64,000 nucleotides of DNA from the NCBI GenBank assembly GCA_019243635.1, contig JAFAUB010000049.1, positions 93,797-157,796 of the forward strand. Direction: 5' to 3'. Shown one piece after another: positions 27,075-39,717 of this stretch. The notes under the pieces were generated by a model. That model did not search any database. It worked only from the letters and a program-made list of their open reading frames with translations, and had not been told where the DNA came from. Each line of letters begins with the position of its first letter. Within the stretch, counting starts at the first letter, position 1. This DNA is from Pseudonocardiales bacterium. Lineage in GTDB: Bacteria > Actinomycetota > Actinomycetes > Mycobacteriales > Pseudonocardiaceae. Made by a program: the position numbers and the translations under genes.

Positions 27075-27722
27075 GCACAGGCGCCGCGCGAAGGCGGTGG
27101 CCGCCGCCTGAGGGTCCGCCGCCTCGGTGATCGCCCGCACCACCACCACGCGGTCCGCGCCGGCGGAGCGCACCTGCTCCAGCCGTTGGGTGGAGTCGAT
27201 ACCGCCGATGGCGAACCAGGGACGGATGGCTCCGGTGCGCGCTCTGGTACTCCGCACCAGGTCCAGCCCGGCGGCCGGGCGACCAGGCTTGGTCGGGGTG
27301 GGCCAGCACGGGCCGGTGCAGAAGTAGTCCACTCCGCGCCGCGTGGCGGCGTCGGCGGCCTGCGCGGGATCGTGTGTGGAAAGGCCGATCACCACCTCGT
27401 CGCCGAGCACCCGGCGCGCCCAGCTGACCGGCAGGTCGTCCTGGCCCAGGTGCAGCACCTGCGCACCGGCGGCCAGCGCGACGTCGGCCCGGTCGTTCAC
27501 CGCCAGCAGCGCGTCGTGCCGCCGGCACGCGCCGGCGAGCACCTCCAGGGCCGCGAGCGCGGGGCGCGCCTCCAGGCCCTTGTCTCTCAGCTGGATGATG
27601 TCCACGCCGCCGGCCAGCGCGGCGTCGGCGAACTCGGCGAGGTCGCCCCGGTCGGTCCGGGCGTCGGTGCACAGGTACAGCCGAGCGCCGGCCAGCCGGG
27701 CCCTGATCTGTTCGCCATCCAT
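27063..27722 (-). CDS. thiE: Thiamine-phosphate synthase
   Basis: 219 residues with the TIM-barrel landmarks of Thi[42 protein letters not shown], the [17 protein letters not shown] loop and WFAIGGID. It joins the pyrimidine diphosphate and the thiazole phosphate to make thiamine monophosphate. It is divergent from thiO, 71 bases apart, with no riboswitch visible in that gap. Confidence 0.93.
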   Translation of the reverse strand: MDGEQIRARLAGARLYLCTDARTDRGDLAEFADAALAGGVDIIQLRDKGLEARPALAALEVLAGACRRHDALLAVNDRADVALAAGAQVLHLGQDDLPVSWARRVLGDEVVIGLSTHDPAQAADAATRRGVDYFCTGPCWPTPTKPGRPAAGLDLVRSTRARTGAIRPWFAIGGIDSTQRLEQVRSAGADRVVVVRAITEAADPQAAATAFARRLCSSR

Positions 27723-27793
27723 AGGGGGACCGTACCGAGCTAGGGTGGGAACTGGTCCGCATGTGATGAGCTGGGGTTTCGTCGGGGGTTTCG

Positions 27794-28932
27794 TTGAGGA
27801 GCTCGGTCACCACCGTCGCCGTGGTCGGTGGTGGCGTCATCGGGCTGAGCTGTGCCTGGCGCGCCGCGGCGGCGGGGTTCGCGGTGACCGTGTACGACCC
27901 GGCGCCGGGATCGGGTGCTTCGCGCGTCGCTGGTGGGATGCTCGCCCCCGTCACCGAGGCGGTGCCGGTTGAGCCGGAGGTGTTCGCGCTGGGGGAGGCC
28001 GCACTGCGTCGGTGGCCGGACTTCGCCGCCGAGCTCGCGAGCGCTGGCGCCGACCCCGGGTTACGGACCGCAGGCACCCTCGTGGTGGCGCTGGACCCCG
28101 GCGACCGCGCCGAGCTGGACCGGGTCGCCGAGCAGCTGTCCCACATGGGCCGTGCCGTGGAGGCGCTCTCCGGCCGGCAGGTGCGCCGGGTCGAGCCGTC
28201 GCTGGGCCCGCAGGTGCGCCGGGCGCTGTCGGTCCCGGAGGACCTGTCAGTGGACAACCGAGCGCTGCTGAGCGCGCTGCTGGTGGCGTGCCGCGGCGCC
28301 GGGGCGCGGTTTCACGCCCACCGCTGCCTGACCTTGCCGAGCGCGGACGTCGTCGTCGTGGCCGCCGGTGTGCACAGTGCCGCGCTGCACCCCACGCTGC
28401 GCCGCGCGATCCGCCCGGTGAAGGGCGAGATCCTGCGGTTGCGGTGCCGGCCGGCCACGTTGCCGCCGCCGTCGCGGACCGTCCGCGCGATCGTCGGTGG
28501 ACGCCACAGCTACCTGGTGCCCCGCGATAGCGGGCGGCTGGTACTCGGAGCCACCCAGCGCGAGGTCGGTTTCGACACCGACGTCACCGCCGGTGCGGTG
28601 CGCGAGCTGCTCACCGACGCCGAGCGGGTGCTGCCCGCGATCGCGGAGTACGCGCTCGAGGAGACCGGGGCGGGGCTGCGGCCGGGCAGCCCGGACAACC
28701 TGCCGGTGATCGGTGCGCTGGAGCCCGGCGTCCTCGCCGCGACCGGCCACCACCGCAACGGGATCCTGCTGGCACCGCTGACCGCCGAGGCTGTGCTCGC
28801 GCTGCTGCGCGGGGAGCCCGTCCCGGTCGAGGTCGCGCCGGCTACGCCGGCCCGCCTCCCCTGTGGACAACCCGTGAGTGGCGATGCGAGCCATGGCTCG
28901 CATCGCCACTCACGGGTAGCGCGGAGCGCACC

Positions 28933-28936
<4 letters not shown>
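27794..28936 (+). CDS. thiO: Glycine oxidase for thiazole synthesis
   Basis: 380 residues starting at TTG 27794. An N-terminal FAD-binding motif [40 protein letters not shown], a [18 protein letters not shown] region and the C-terminal [14 protein letters not shown] and [15 protein letters not shown] show a DAO-type glycine oxidase making dehydroglycine for ThiG. The last about 20 codons are derived from a palindromic repeat (28861-28916) that is read through in frame. The stop overlaps the thiS start (ATGA). A start a little upstream cannot be excluded. Confidence 0.92.
28861..28916 (+). repeat. 56-base palindromic element, copy 1 (inside thiO)
   Basis: A flank CTGTGGACAA leads into a near-perfect hairpin with arms of about 21 bases (CCCGTGAGTGGCGATGCGAGC and its complement). 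A second copy with the same flank lies in the opposite orientation at 38695-38750. Here it forms coding sequence at the 3' end of thiO and ends 17 bases before the thiS start. Confidence 0.9.
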
Positions 28937-29896
<960 letters not shown>

Positions 29897-30206
29897 TCGT
29901 CGATCGGGTCATGTGGTGGCAGCGTGAGCCGCTCGACGGCCTGGCCCGTGATGTCTGCGGTCACGTGGAAGTCCTTGTCCAAGTGCGGGATCGTGAGGAT
30001 CCGAACCGCTGCGCCCGCAAGTGCCCTTGCGGTGGTAGATGTGCAGGTCGATGATTTTGACGTCGCTGAACAGCTTATCATTGAGTTCGGTGTCACCCTC
30101 TTGCCCGGCGGCGAGCCTGACTTCGGTGTTTATGCAGACCCTGCAGCCGTCGCCCCCACATGATCGGTCGCCCTCGGCCGGTCGTAGCCCAGCGGGAATT
30201 GGCGTA
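29897..30206. other. No assigned gene; weak coding traces
   Basis: No frame carries a recognisable protein. A minus-strand stretch (about 30096-29900) has a coding-like phrase (LTIPHLDKDFHVTADITGQ) and may be the remains of a gene; nothing more can be supported. Confidence 0.3.
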
Positions 30207-30500
30207 CTAAGCTGGCGTTCTTGCTTTGTCTGCGTACCCGGCCAGTAGTCGCCCTAGTCGTGCTGACCCCGGCGGGTCCACGGTCAGGCGCACTGGCAGC
30301 AGTCCGTCGGGAATGCTGATTGTCAGCAGTTTCCCGGTGTCCTTTATAAGCTCTGCTCTTGTGTTGTCGGTTACTCTGGCTCCCGCCGGCATCGGGTCAT
30401 AACCCCACTTCATGGATTGCTTGGGTAGAGGTCGTGGAAAGCCATCGGGGCGGGCGGCTCCGGGCGGCAGCACCCGCCCCGATGTCGATCTTGAGGTCAT
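30207..30500 (-). CDS. Hypothetical protein, weakly supported
   Basis: 97 residues or 69 if the start is ATG 30416. Composition from about residue 29 on (DNTRAELIKDTGKLLTISIPDGLLPVRLTV) looks protein-like. It lies 16 bases after the next minus-strand gene, so they might be co-transcribed. A GC-rich hairpin (about 30448-30482) falls in its first codons, which favours the shorter form or a spurious frame. Confidence 0.35.
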   Translation of the reverse strand: MTSRSTSGRVLPPGAARPDGFPRPLPKQSMKWGYDPMPAGARVTDNTRAELIKDTGKLLTISIPDGLLPVRLTVDPPGSARLGRLLAGYADKARTPA

Positions 30501-30516
30501 GGCCGCTACCCTTGGT

Positions 30517-30759
30517 TCATCCCAGCCACTCGGTCAGCAGATCCCGCAGAAATGCGGCCCCGTCGTCATCCAGGGACATCACACACGAGCCAGTGACACG
30601 AGGGTCGAGCACGATCGTGCCGTCGCGTTTGCTCACCACCAGGTTGCCGTACTCCACCGTGCCCCGGTTCAGCTGACACGTTGCCGGGATCGACCTGCGG
30701 CAGCATCCGGTCGGATGGTCGCCCCGATCGGGCGCAGACGAATGATGTTCGGTTGTCAC
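30517..30759 (-). CDS. Small hypothetical protein beside XRE regulator
   Basis: 80 residues. The C-terminal half (GTVEYGNLVVSKRDGTIVLDP, then MSLDDDGAAFLRDLLTEWLG) reads like a compact folded domain and has normal codon use. It is divergent from the XRE regulator gene at 30865. In actinobacteria small proteins of this kind commonly accompany XRE regulators, but this one is not the DUF397 type. Function unknown. Confidence 0.5.
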   Translation of the reverse strand: MTTEHHSSAPDRGDHPTGCCRRSIPATCQLNRGTVEYGNLVVSKRDGTIVLDPRVTGSCVMSLDDDGAAFLRDLLTEWLG

Positions 30760-30864
30760 GGTCCTCCTCTGCTGTGGTCACCCCTCCGGCTGTCAGGCTC
30801 TGCCGCCTGCCGCTAGTCTGATGGATATGGACCACCAAGAGAACGGCTCAGAGGTTCACAAGCG

Positions 30865-31566
30865 TTGACGGCAACGACGGTCGGAGAAGCATTGAGGGCG
30901 GCTCGCGACGCCGCCGGGATCAGCTTGTCCATGATGGCTGCTCGCACACACTACAGCAAGCCCTACCTCAGCATGGTGGAGACTGGCAAACGAACTGCGA
31001 CCACAGGTGTGGTCACGGCGTACGAGAGAGTGCTCGGCATAGGCCAGTTGGGCGACGACGTGGATCGCTTCAAGGTAGCCAGCCTTGTCGCCGAGAACAC
31101 CGCACTAGCTACTGAGCTAGCGGCCGGCATCGCAGGCAACGACCCCGGCCCACTCGCCACAGTCCAGACCACGCACGGCACCGACCTTGTGATAGCGACT
31201 CTGGTTGATCGTGGCGCGGTGGCGCGCCTGCGTCGGTGGCTGGATGACGGTGATGATCCTGTCCTGCGAGTGAATGCCGCCGGAATCCTCGCCAAGGTTC
31301 CCGGACAGTTCGAGGCATCCCATGTGACTGCCGTTCTCGGCCGGGATCCCGACGTCCGTAGCCGCTATATGACCGCCGTAGTCGCACGTGTCTGCGGCCT
31401 GGACTGGCCAGTCGCCGCACATTTCGCTGAGAATCCTGTGGGCTTTCCGCAGCCCGTTCTGGTGGCCCAGAGGTTCGCCCGTGAAGCGGTCAGCGACCGT
31501 GATGTTGGCGCGCGATGGTGTGCCGCCGCAATGCTGAAAGCGCTCAGTTCCGTGATCGGAAGGTAG
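30865..31566 (+). CDS. XRE-family regulator with HEAT-like C-terminus
   Basis: 233 residues starting at TTG 30865. Residues 6-60 form a helix-turn-helix (GEALRAARDAAGISLSMMAARTHYSKPYLSMVETGKR). The C-terminal part has repeated helical hairpins (VNAAGILAKVPG, SRYMTAVVARVCG, GARWCAAAMLKALS) resembling HEAT repeats, perhaps a ligand or partner platform. It is followed after two bases by the DUF296 gene and probably regulates this small cluster. Confidence 0.75.
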   Translation: MTATTVGEALRAARDAAGISLSMMAARTHYSKPYLSMVETGKRTATTGVVTAYERVLGIGQLGDDVDRFKVASLVAENTALATELAAGIAGNDPGPLATVQTTHGTDLVIATLVDRGAVARLRRWLDDGDDPVLRVNAAGILAKVPGQFEASHVTAVLGRDPDVRSRYMTAVVARVCGLDWPVAAHFAENPVGFPQPVLVAQRFAREAVSDRDVGARWCAAAMLKALSSVIGR

Positions 31567-31568
31567 CC

Positions 31569-31904
31569 GTGGTTGTCATTGAGGTTCGCAACTCTGAGCT
31601 GATGGAGACCGTAACCCAGGAAGCTAAGCGTTTGGGTATCACAGGCGGGGCGATCGTCAGCCTGATCGGGGCCGCGGACAGCTTCGCGATCTCCACCATG
31701 CCCAAGCACGACGCCACCGAGGACGTCATCACCGACTACTGCCTACCGGCCGAGATGACGGGTACTGGTGAGATCGTAGGCGGTACGGTGCACATCCACG
31801 CTGTCATGGCCGTAGAAGGTGATCGAGCGATCGCCGGTCATCTCCACCGCGCAGAAATCAGGACGTTCTTCGCTCGCGCCTACGTCATCTCCCGCGACCC
31901 GTGA
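31569..31904 (+). CDS. DUF296/PPC-domain protein
   Basis: GTG 31569 lies two bases after the upstream stop. The 111-residue protein matches the PPC (DUF296) domain: LGITGGAIVSLIGAADSFAIS, PAEMTGTGEIVGGTVHIHAVMAVEGD and HLHRAEIRTFFARAYV, with histidines (HIH, HLH) that in relatives bind a metal at a trimer interface. Bacterial members are poorly characterised single-domain proteins. Co-transcription with the XRE regulator is likely. Confidence 0.8.
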   Translation: MVVIEVRNSELMETVTQEAKRLGITGGAIVSLIGAADSFAISTMPKHDATEDVITDYCLPAEMTGTGEIVGGTVHIHAVMAVEGDRAIAGHLHRAEIRTFFARAYVISRDP

Positions 31905-31961
31905 GGCTGCACCAGCCGCTGCAGGGCCCGGATAGTGTAGTACTGTCCCGCCATCACGACC

Positions 31962-32990
31962 ATGCCGCGCAGTCTCCGTCTCGCCGTTGCCCCCGTCCTG
32001 GCCTGCGCGGCGTTCACGGTGGTCGGCTGCGGGTGCGCAGAGGTCGACCGGACCGCGGCCCCGCGTGCCCTGGCGCAGCCGGTCCTCGGGCGTTCGTCCG
32101 CCAGCAGTGACGTGGCCTCGCCGTCGGCCCCGGACGTGGTGTCGGCCCCGGACGTGGCACCGCCCTCACCCCGGTCGTCGCCACCACCAGCCGGGTGCCG
32201 TGCTGAGGCGGGGTGGAGCTGTACCCAGCAGCAGCGGTTCGCCGCCGCCGGCGGCTACATCAGCCGCACCGTCAGCGGCAAGGGCTACCTGAGCGTGGTG
32301 TTCACCGACCGGCAGACCGGGCACACCTGGCGATTCGGCTCGACGCAGCACGAGGGGTGGACGGCGTCCACCATCAAGCTCGCGATCGCCACCGACCTGC
32401 TGGGCCGGCAGCGCGCCGGCCAGATCACGCTGACCGCCGCCGACCGGCACGACATGGCCACCATGCTCAACTTCTCCGACGAGCAGGCGTCCGACCGGCT
32501 GTGGGCGAAGTTCGGCGGCGAGGACATGCTGGCCCGGTTCCGCAACCAGTACGGCATGACCGGCCTGCACTTCGTGCCCGGCTTCAGGGCCAGGACGTAC
32601 TGGGGCTTCGTCAAGTGCACGAACGATGACCTGGCCGCCCTGCTCGACTACGTCTTCGCCCGGGTCAACCCGGCCGACCGGGCCTACCTGGTCGGCGCGC
32701 TGCGCGGGGTCGCGCCGAACCAGCAGTGGGGGGTCTGGGCGGCCGGCGCCGCCCAACAGCCCGGAAACAAGGACGGCTGGTCCTACGAGACCGATCCCTA
32801 CGGCAAGCACTGGGTCACGAACACCATCGGCTTCGCCGGGCCCGAGGAGCGCTACCTGGTCGCCGTCATGTACCAGGTGGCTCCGAGCGGCACACTGGCC
32901 GGCGGCGTGCACGCCGTCAGCGACGTCGTCGCCCTGCTCTTCGGCGTACCCATCCCCGCGCACATCACGGTTCCGGCGCCCGACGGGTAA
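31962..32990 (+). CDS. Secreted or lipid-anchored serine hydrolase (class A beta-lactamase fold)
   Basis: 342 residues. An N-terminal signal ends in VVGCGC, a lipobox-like cysteine, followed by a Ser/Pro/Ala-rich linker to about residue 85. The catalytic SxxK is STIK in GWTASTIKLAIATDLL; SDEQASDRLW holds the SDN-like loop, and KDGW near the end replaces the KTG triad. The Glu166-type omega loop is not evident, so it may be a transpeptidase or esterase-like hydrolase rather than a true beta-lactamase. The next gene starts on its stop codon (TAATG). Confidence 0.75.
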   Translation: MPRSLRLAVAPVLACAAFTVVGCGCAEVDRTAAPRALAQPVLGRSSASSDVASPSAPDVVSAPDVAPPSPRSSPPPAGCRAEAGWSCTQQQRFAAAGGYISRTVSGKGYLSVVFTDRQTGHTWRFGSTQHEGWTASTIKLAIATDLLGRQRAGQITLTAADRHDMATMLNFSDEQASDRLWAKFGGEDMLARFRNQYGMTGLHFVPGFRARTYWGFVKCTNDDLAALLDYVFARVNPADRAYLVGALRGVAPNQQWGVWAAGAAQQPGNKDGWSYETDPYGKHWVTNTIGFAGPEERYLVAVMYQVAPSGTLAGGVHAVSDVVALLFGVPIPAHITVPAPDG

Positions 32991-33013
32991 TGGACGCCCG
33001 ACGGGTAATGGAC
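32978..33013 (+). repeat. Perfect 18-base tandem duplication at a stop/start junction
   Basis: The 18 bases spanning the hydrolase stop and the methyltransferase start (TAATG) are repeated exactly (32978-32995 and 32996-33013). Each copy holds TAATG, so two in-frame starts exist six codons apart. Confidence 0.95.
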
Positions 33014-33730
33014 AGCCAGCAGCGCCTCCGCTCCGCCGTGCCCGACAGCGGCATCGGTGCGATGCTGGTCAGCGCGCGCTCCCTCGCCGAGTACCGGGCC
33101 ATGTTCGCGCTCTCCGACGCCGTTGTGCGTCGCCGACTGCTGGACTGCCCAGGCGGGGCGGCCAGCCTGACCGCGGAGGTCAACGCCGCCGGGGGTGACG
33201 CCACGGCTTGTGACCCGCTCTACGCCCACACCAGCGTCGACGAGCTTGCCGCACGCGCCCAGGCCGACACCGACCGCGGCAACCGCTACGTCCGTGCCCA
33301 CCCTGAGCAGTACCGGTGGAGCTTCTTCGCCGACCCTGACGAGCACCAGCGCTCCCGCTACGCCGCACTCACCCGCTTCACCGCTGACCGGCGAGCCCAT
33401 CCCGAGCGCTACATGCCCGGTGTGCTTCCCCGCCTGCCCTTCGCCGACGACGCGTTCGACCTTGTCTTGAGCTCACATCTGCTGTTCAGCTACGCCGACC
33501 GCCTCGACCCGGCATTCCATCGAGACAGCATCGGCGAGCTCATGCGCGTCACCCGCGACGAGCTACGGATCTTTCCGCTGGTGGCCATGGGCGCCGTCGG
33601 CTACCCCGACCTCGACCAGCTGCTCGCCCAGCTCGCCGGCCAGGGCATCACCACTGAGGTGGCCGACGTCGACTACGAGTTCCAAGCCGGTGGCAACCAG
33701 ATGCTCGTCTGCACGCACCGACCCGGCTGA
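32990..33730 (+). CDS. SAM-dependent methyltransferase-like protein
   Basis: From ATG 32990 (246 residues) or ATG 33008. LLDCPGGAASLTAEVNAAGGDATACDP looks like a methyltransferase motif I with the acidic strand-2 end, and the core shows LPFADDAFDLVLSSHLLF and LMRVTRDELRIFPLV, typical of the later strands. An insert (residues about 80-140) is rich in Arg and Tyr. Translation is coupled to the hydrolase gene through TAATG. Substrate unknown. Confidence 0.7.
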   Translation: MDARRVMDSQQRLRSAVPDSGIGAMLVSARSLAEYRAMFALSDAVVRRRLLDCPGGAASLTAEVNAAGGDATACDPLYAHTSVDELAARAQADTDRGNRYVRAHPEQYRWSFFADPDEHQRSRYAALTRFTADRRAHPERYMPGVLPRLPFADDAFDLVLSSHLLFSYADRLDPAFHRDSIGELMRVTRDELRIFPLVAMGAVGYPDLDQLLAQLAGQGITTEVADVDYEFQAGGNQMLVCTHRPG

Positions 33731-33745
33731 GGCGGCATCACGACC

Positions 33746-34630
33746 ATGCCGGAGATCACGTTCGGGATCACTGTGGGAGCCGTGTCGTCCCAGCGGGACT
33801 TCACACAGTTGGTGCGGCGCGCCGACGCGCTCGGTTACGACGTCTTCGCCGCGCCCGACCATCTCGGTGCCCTCGCTCCCTTCGCCGCGCTGGCTGCCGC
33901 GGGTATGATCAGTGAACGGCTCCGGCTGCGGACTTGTGTGCTGAACACCGGGTTCTGGAACCCAGCACTGCTGGCCCGTGAGGTCGCCACCCTCGATGTG
34001 CTGTCGCGGGGCCGGGCCGAGCTCGGGCTCGGTGCCGGGCACATGAGAGGCGAGTACGAGGACGCCCGGCTGCCCTGGCTGCCGCTGGACCAGCGGGTGG
34101 CGGCGCTTGAGGAGACGGTGCTCGAGGTGCGCCGCCGGTTGGCGGACGAAGCCCACCGGCCACGGGCCGTGCAACAGCCGGTGCCCTTGATGGTCGGTGC
34201 GATGTCGAGTCCCGCGCTCTCGGTCGCGGCCCGGCACGCTGAGATCGTGGGCTTCACCGGGCTCCGTCAGGCGAAGGGTGCCCCTGCGGGCACGTTCACC
34301 CTGTGCTCCGCCGCTGAGACGGTGAAGCGAGTGGATGAGGTGCGTCGACGAGCCGGGGGCCGCCGTTATCGATCCGATGTGCTCCTGCAGTGGGTCGTGA
34401 TCGGCCATGATCCCGAGGACGCCGCCGCGCAGATCGCGCTCAGCGCCCCGGGACTGCTCACCGCCCCGCAGCTTTTGGCCAGTCCGGTTGCCCTCCTGGC
34501 CCCGGACGTGGGCTCCGCTGTCGAGGAGCTGCGGCGGCGCCGGCAGGTGTACGGCTTCGACAGTGTGACGACCCATCAGGCGAACCTGGAGGCGCTCGGC
34601 GAGGTGATCGCCGCTCACCGAGCCGCCTAA
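33746..34630 (+). CDS. LLM-class (F420-dependent type) oxidoreductase
   Basis: 294 residues with luciferase-like monooxygenase landmarks: FGITVGAVSSQRDFTQLVRRADALGYD, LNTGFWNPALLAREVATLDVLSRGRAELGLGAG, a PLMVGAMSSPALSVAARHAEIVGF strand and GFDSVTTHQ near the end. Actinobacterial members of this length use F420 or flavin. It follows the methyltransferase by 15 bases on the same strand. Substrate unknown. Confidence 0.85.
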   Translation: MPEITFGITVGAVSSQRDFTQLVRRADALGYDVFAAPDHLGALAPFAALAAAGMISERLRLRTCVLNTGFWNPALLAREVATLDVLSRGRAELGLGAGHMRGEYEDARLPWLPLDQRVAALEETVLEVRRRLADEAHRPRAVQQPVPLMVGAMSSPALSVAARHAEIVGFTGLRQAKGAPAGTFTLCSAAETVKRVDEVRRRAGGRRYRSDVLLQWVVIGHDPEDAAAQIALSAPGLLTAPQLLASPVALLAPDVGSAVEELRRRRQVYGFDSVTTHQANLEALGEVIAAHRAA

Positions 34631-34647
34631 CCCGCTCGTGAATGGTC

Positions 34648-37175
<2,528 letters not shown>

Positions 37176-37177
37176 TC

Positions 37178-37275
37178 AGTCTCCCTACGCCGGCATTACC
37201 CGGACAGGTTCTGCGGTCGACAGCCCCGGACGGTGCCCAGCTGCCCTCTCAGCCCGCTTCGGTGCGAGCTCCCGC
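37178..37275 (-). promoter_or_regulatory. TPP riboswitch (THI element) upstream of thiC
   Basis: Read on the minus strand, the segment holds the conserved GGGCTGAGAGGG pyrimidine-sensing core, then AGAACCTGTCCGGGTAATGCC and GGCGTAGGGA, the classic THI box, ending six bases before the thiC start. In a high-GC actinobacterium it most likely acts by hiding the ribosome-binding site (AGGGAGA) when TPP is bound. Confidence 0.95.
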
Positions 37276-37398
37276 GTGGTCAATGTGACCTGCCCGACCG
37301 TAGCGCCATCAAGAGCGACCGCGCAAAAGGTACGGTTGATCGCGGCACCGCTAGTATTCGAGTAGTCGCTTACGGTGACAACCAGCCCTGGGGGATTC

Positions 37399-38679
37399 AT
37401 GTCCGACATTTCTGACATCTCGCCGCGCCGTGTCGCCGTGGTCGGTCAGGGTTATGTGGGCCTGCCGGTAGCCATTCGGGCTGTCGAGGTCGGTTTCGAC
37501 GTCGTCGGTTTCGACATCGACAAGAACCGTGTCGATTGCCTCCGCAAGGCGGTGACGTTCGTCGATGACATCACCGATGGTGACCTCGCGGTAGCGATGA
37601 GCACCGGACGGTATCTGCCTACCGACGACCCGGTGGCGCTGGCCGGTTTCGACGTCGCCGTTGTCTGCGTACCGACCCCCTTGCGTGACGGCGCACCCGA
37701 CCTGAGCTACGTCGAGGATGCCGCGGGTGTCATCGCGCCGCACATCACGCCTGGATGCTGCGTCATCCTGGAGTCCACGAGCTACCCCGGCACCACCGAG
37801 GAGATCTTCCTCCCGATCCTGGAGGCCGGCTCGGGCCTGCGCGCGGGGGCGCAGTTCCGCCTCGGCTACAGCCCCGAGCGCATCGACCCGGGAAACGAGG
37901 TCTGGCGGTTCCCCAACACTCCCAAGATCATCGCTGGGGTGGACGAGGCCTCACTGCAGGCGCTGCGGGACTTCTACGGCCGGCTCGTTGAGCGAACCGT
38001 GCCGGTGTCGGGACCTCGCGAGGCTGAGCTTGCCAAGCTGCTGGAGAACACTTTCCGCCACGTCAACATCGCCCTGGTCAACGAGCTCGCGATGTACTGT
38101 CACGGCCTCGGGCTCGACGTGTGGTCGGTGATCGACGCGGCCGCCACGAAGCCCTTCGGGTTCATGAGGTTCACCCCAGGGCCAGGGGTCGGCGGGCATT
38201 GCCTGCCGATCGATCCCTCATACCTGTCCTGGCAGGTGCGGCGGTCCCTGGGGCATGCCTTCCGTTTCGTCGATATCGCCAACGATGTCAACGACCACAT
38301 GCCCGACTATGTGGTCTCCCGCGTGGTCACGCACCTCAACCAGCAGCGCAAGTCCGTCAACGGGAGCAGCATCCTGCTGGTGGGGCTGGCCTACAAGCGG
38401 AACTCACGGGACACCAGGCAGTCGCCGGCGATCGCCGTCGCCAGGAGACTCGACGACCTGGGGGCCGACCTCCGGGCGATCGACCCGCTCATCACCGCTG
38501 CGGAGATCCCCGGCTTCATCCGGATGGTGCCCTGTGAGTCGCGTCAGGTCACCGGTACCGATCTGGTCATCGTGCTCGCCGACCACGACGCGATCGACTG
38601 GGAGCTTTTCGAGCGGCACGCCGATCGGGTCCTCGACACCCGCAACCGACTGCGCTCAGTGTCCACAGTGCGGTTGTAG
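37399..38679 (+). CDS. Nucleotide-sugar dehydrogenase (UDP-glucose/UDP-ManNAc DH family)
   Basis: ATG 37399 after CTGGGGG. The 426-residue protein has the NAD motif VAVVGQGYVGLPVAIRAVEVG, VVCVPTPLRDGAPDL, ESTSYPGTTEE, SPERIDPGN, LLENTFRHVNIALVNE and the catalytic cysteine in GVGGHCLPIDPSY. The GHCLPIDP form and the length fit WecC/WbpA-type enzymes that oxidise UDP-N-acetyl-hexosamines, though glucose cannot be excluded. The window has NeuC/NeuB-like genes 12 kb further on, with an island between. Confidence 0.88.
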   Translation: MSDISDISPRRVAVVGQGYVGLPVAIRAVEVGFDVVGFDIDKNRVDCLRKAVTFVDDITDGDLAVAMSTGRYLPTDDPVALAGFDVAVVCVPTPLRDGAPDLSYVEDAAGVIAPHITPGCCVILESTSYPGTTEEIFLPILEAGSGLRAGAQFRLGYSPERIDPGNEVWRFPNTPKIIAGVDEASLQALRDFYGRLVERTVPVSGPREAELAKLLENTFRHVNIALVNELAMYCHGLGLDVWSVIDAAATKPFGFMRFTPGPGVGGHCLPIDPSYLSWQVRRSLGHAFRFVDIANDVNDHMPDYVVSRVVTHLNQQRKSVNGSSILLVGLAYKRNSRDTRQSPAIAVARRLDDLGADLRAIDPLITAAEIPGFIRMVPCESRQVTGTDLVIVLADHDAIDWELFERHADRVLDTRNRLRSVSTVRL

Positions 38680-38694
38680 GGGGCCTCCGGCCCC

Positions 38695-38750
38695 CCCGTG
38701 AGTGGCGATGCGAGCCAGGGCTCGCATCGCCACTCACGGGTTATCCACAG
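38695..38750 (-). repeat. 56-base palindromic element, copy 2
   Basis: Same element as at 28861-28916 in the opposite orientation: flank CTGTGGATAA then the hairpin arms, differing at two positions. It lies between the convergent dehydrogenase genes and contains the stop codon of the minus-strand gene, so it may also serve as a bidirectional terminator. Confidence 0.9.
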
Positions 38751-39717
38751 CCCTGTTCCACGCTTGCGGGTTGAGCAGCTGCGGTGGCTGTTCACCACGC
38801 ATGACCTGCAGCACGATGTGGGTCGCCAGCGACGCGCTCGCCGTCCAGACGCCCTGGGTATTCGCCGCGCTGTGCGGGGTGAGGACGACGTTGTCCAGCT
38901 CAGCCCAGCGCGGATCGGTCATCGGCTCGGTCGTCCAGGCGTCGATGCCGGCACCGGCGATCTCGCCGGACTTCACCGCGCCGTACAGGGCGTCCTCGTC
39001 GACCAGGTCACCGCGACCGGCGTTGATCAGGAAGGCGCTGGGCTTCATCAGGTCGAGCTTCGCCGCATCGACGATCCGCTCGGTCTCGGGCATGGCAGGC
39101 AGATGCAGCGTCACGAAGTCGCTCTGGGCGAATACCTCCTCTAGGCGCATCAGCTCGATACGGTGCTCCGCCACGAACTCCATGTCGGGGTACGGCTCGT
39201 GAGCGATCACTCGCATGTCGAAGCCCAGCGCCCGCCGGGCGACGGCCCGCCCGATGCGGCCGAGCCCGATGATGCCCAGCGTCGCACCCCACACGTCCAC
39301 GCCGCGGTGCGGTCGCCACTCACCCCGTCGCATGGCGCGGTCGTGACGCGAGATCCCGTGCGCCAGGTCGATCATCAACCCGATCGCGTGGTCGGCGACA
39401 CCGCCGTCGGTGGTGCCTGGGATGGTCGCGACCAGGACACCACGCTCGGTGGCCGCACCGACGTCGACGGTGTCGAAGCCCGCCCCGAAGCGCACCACCA
39501 GCCGCAGCTCGGGGCAGGCGTCGAACACCTCGGCGGTGTAGAGCTCCTGGCCGGCGATGACCGCCGCGCAGCCGCGCAGGCTCTCGATCACCTCCGCCGC
39601 CGGCGTCGCCCGCCGCCCCGATCCGCAGCGCAGCTCCAGCCCGGCCGCGCGCAGCCGCGCGGGAATCTCGCCCAGCTCCTCCCTCGGTCGAGTCAGGTTG
39701 ACCGCCACCGTCGCCAT
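38734..39717 (-). CDS. D-2-hydroxyacid dehydrogenase (PGDH-like)
   Basis: 327 residues from ATG 39717. The NAD-binding [25 protein letters not shown], the catalytic arginine region [22 protein letters not shown], the acidic [12 protein letters not shown] and the catalytic His in LTPHSAANT are all in place, and [17 protein letters not shown] is a family phrase. It oxidises or reduces a 2-hydroxyacid; no ACT domain is present, so it is not a full-length serine-pathway SerA. The terminal codons and stop lie in the palindromic element. Confidence 0.9.
   Translation of the reverse strand: MATVAVNLTRPREELGEIPARLRAAGLELRCGSGRRATPAAEVIESLRGCAAVIAGQELYTAEVFDACPELRLVVRFGAGFDTVDVGAATERGVLVATIPGTTDGGVADHAIGLMIDLAHGISRHDRAMRRGEWRPHRGVDVWGATLGIIGLGRIGRAVARRALGFDMRVIAHEPYPDMEFVAEHRIELMRLEEVFAQSDFVTLHLPAMPETERIVDAAKLDLMKPSAFLINAGRGDLVDEDALYGAVKSGEIAGAGIDAWTTEPMTDPRWAELDNVVLTPHSAANTQGVWTASASLATHIVLQVMRGEQPPQLLNPQAWNRAVDNP

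Noticed and set aside
27722..27794. Possible TPP riboswitch between thiE and thiO
   Set aside because: The CTGAGA core and the second THI motif are both absent, and the gap is too short.
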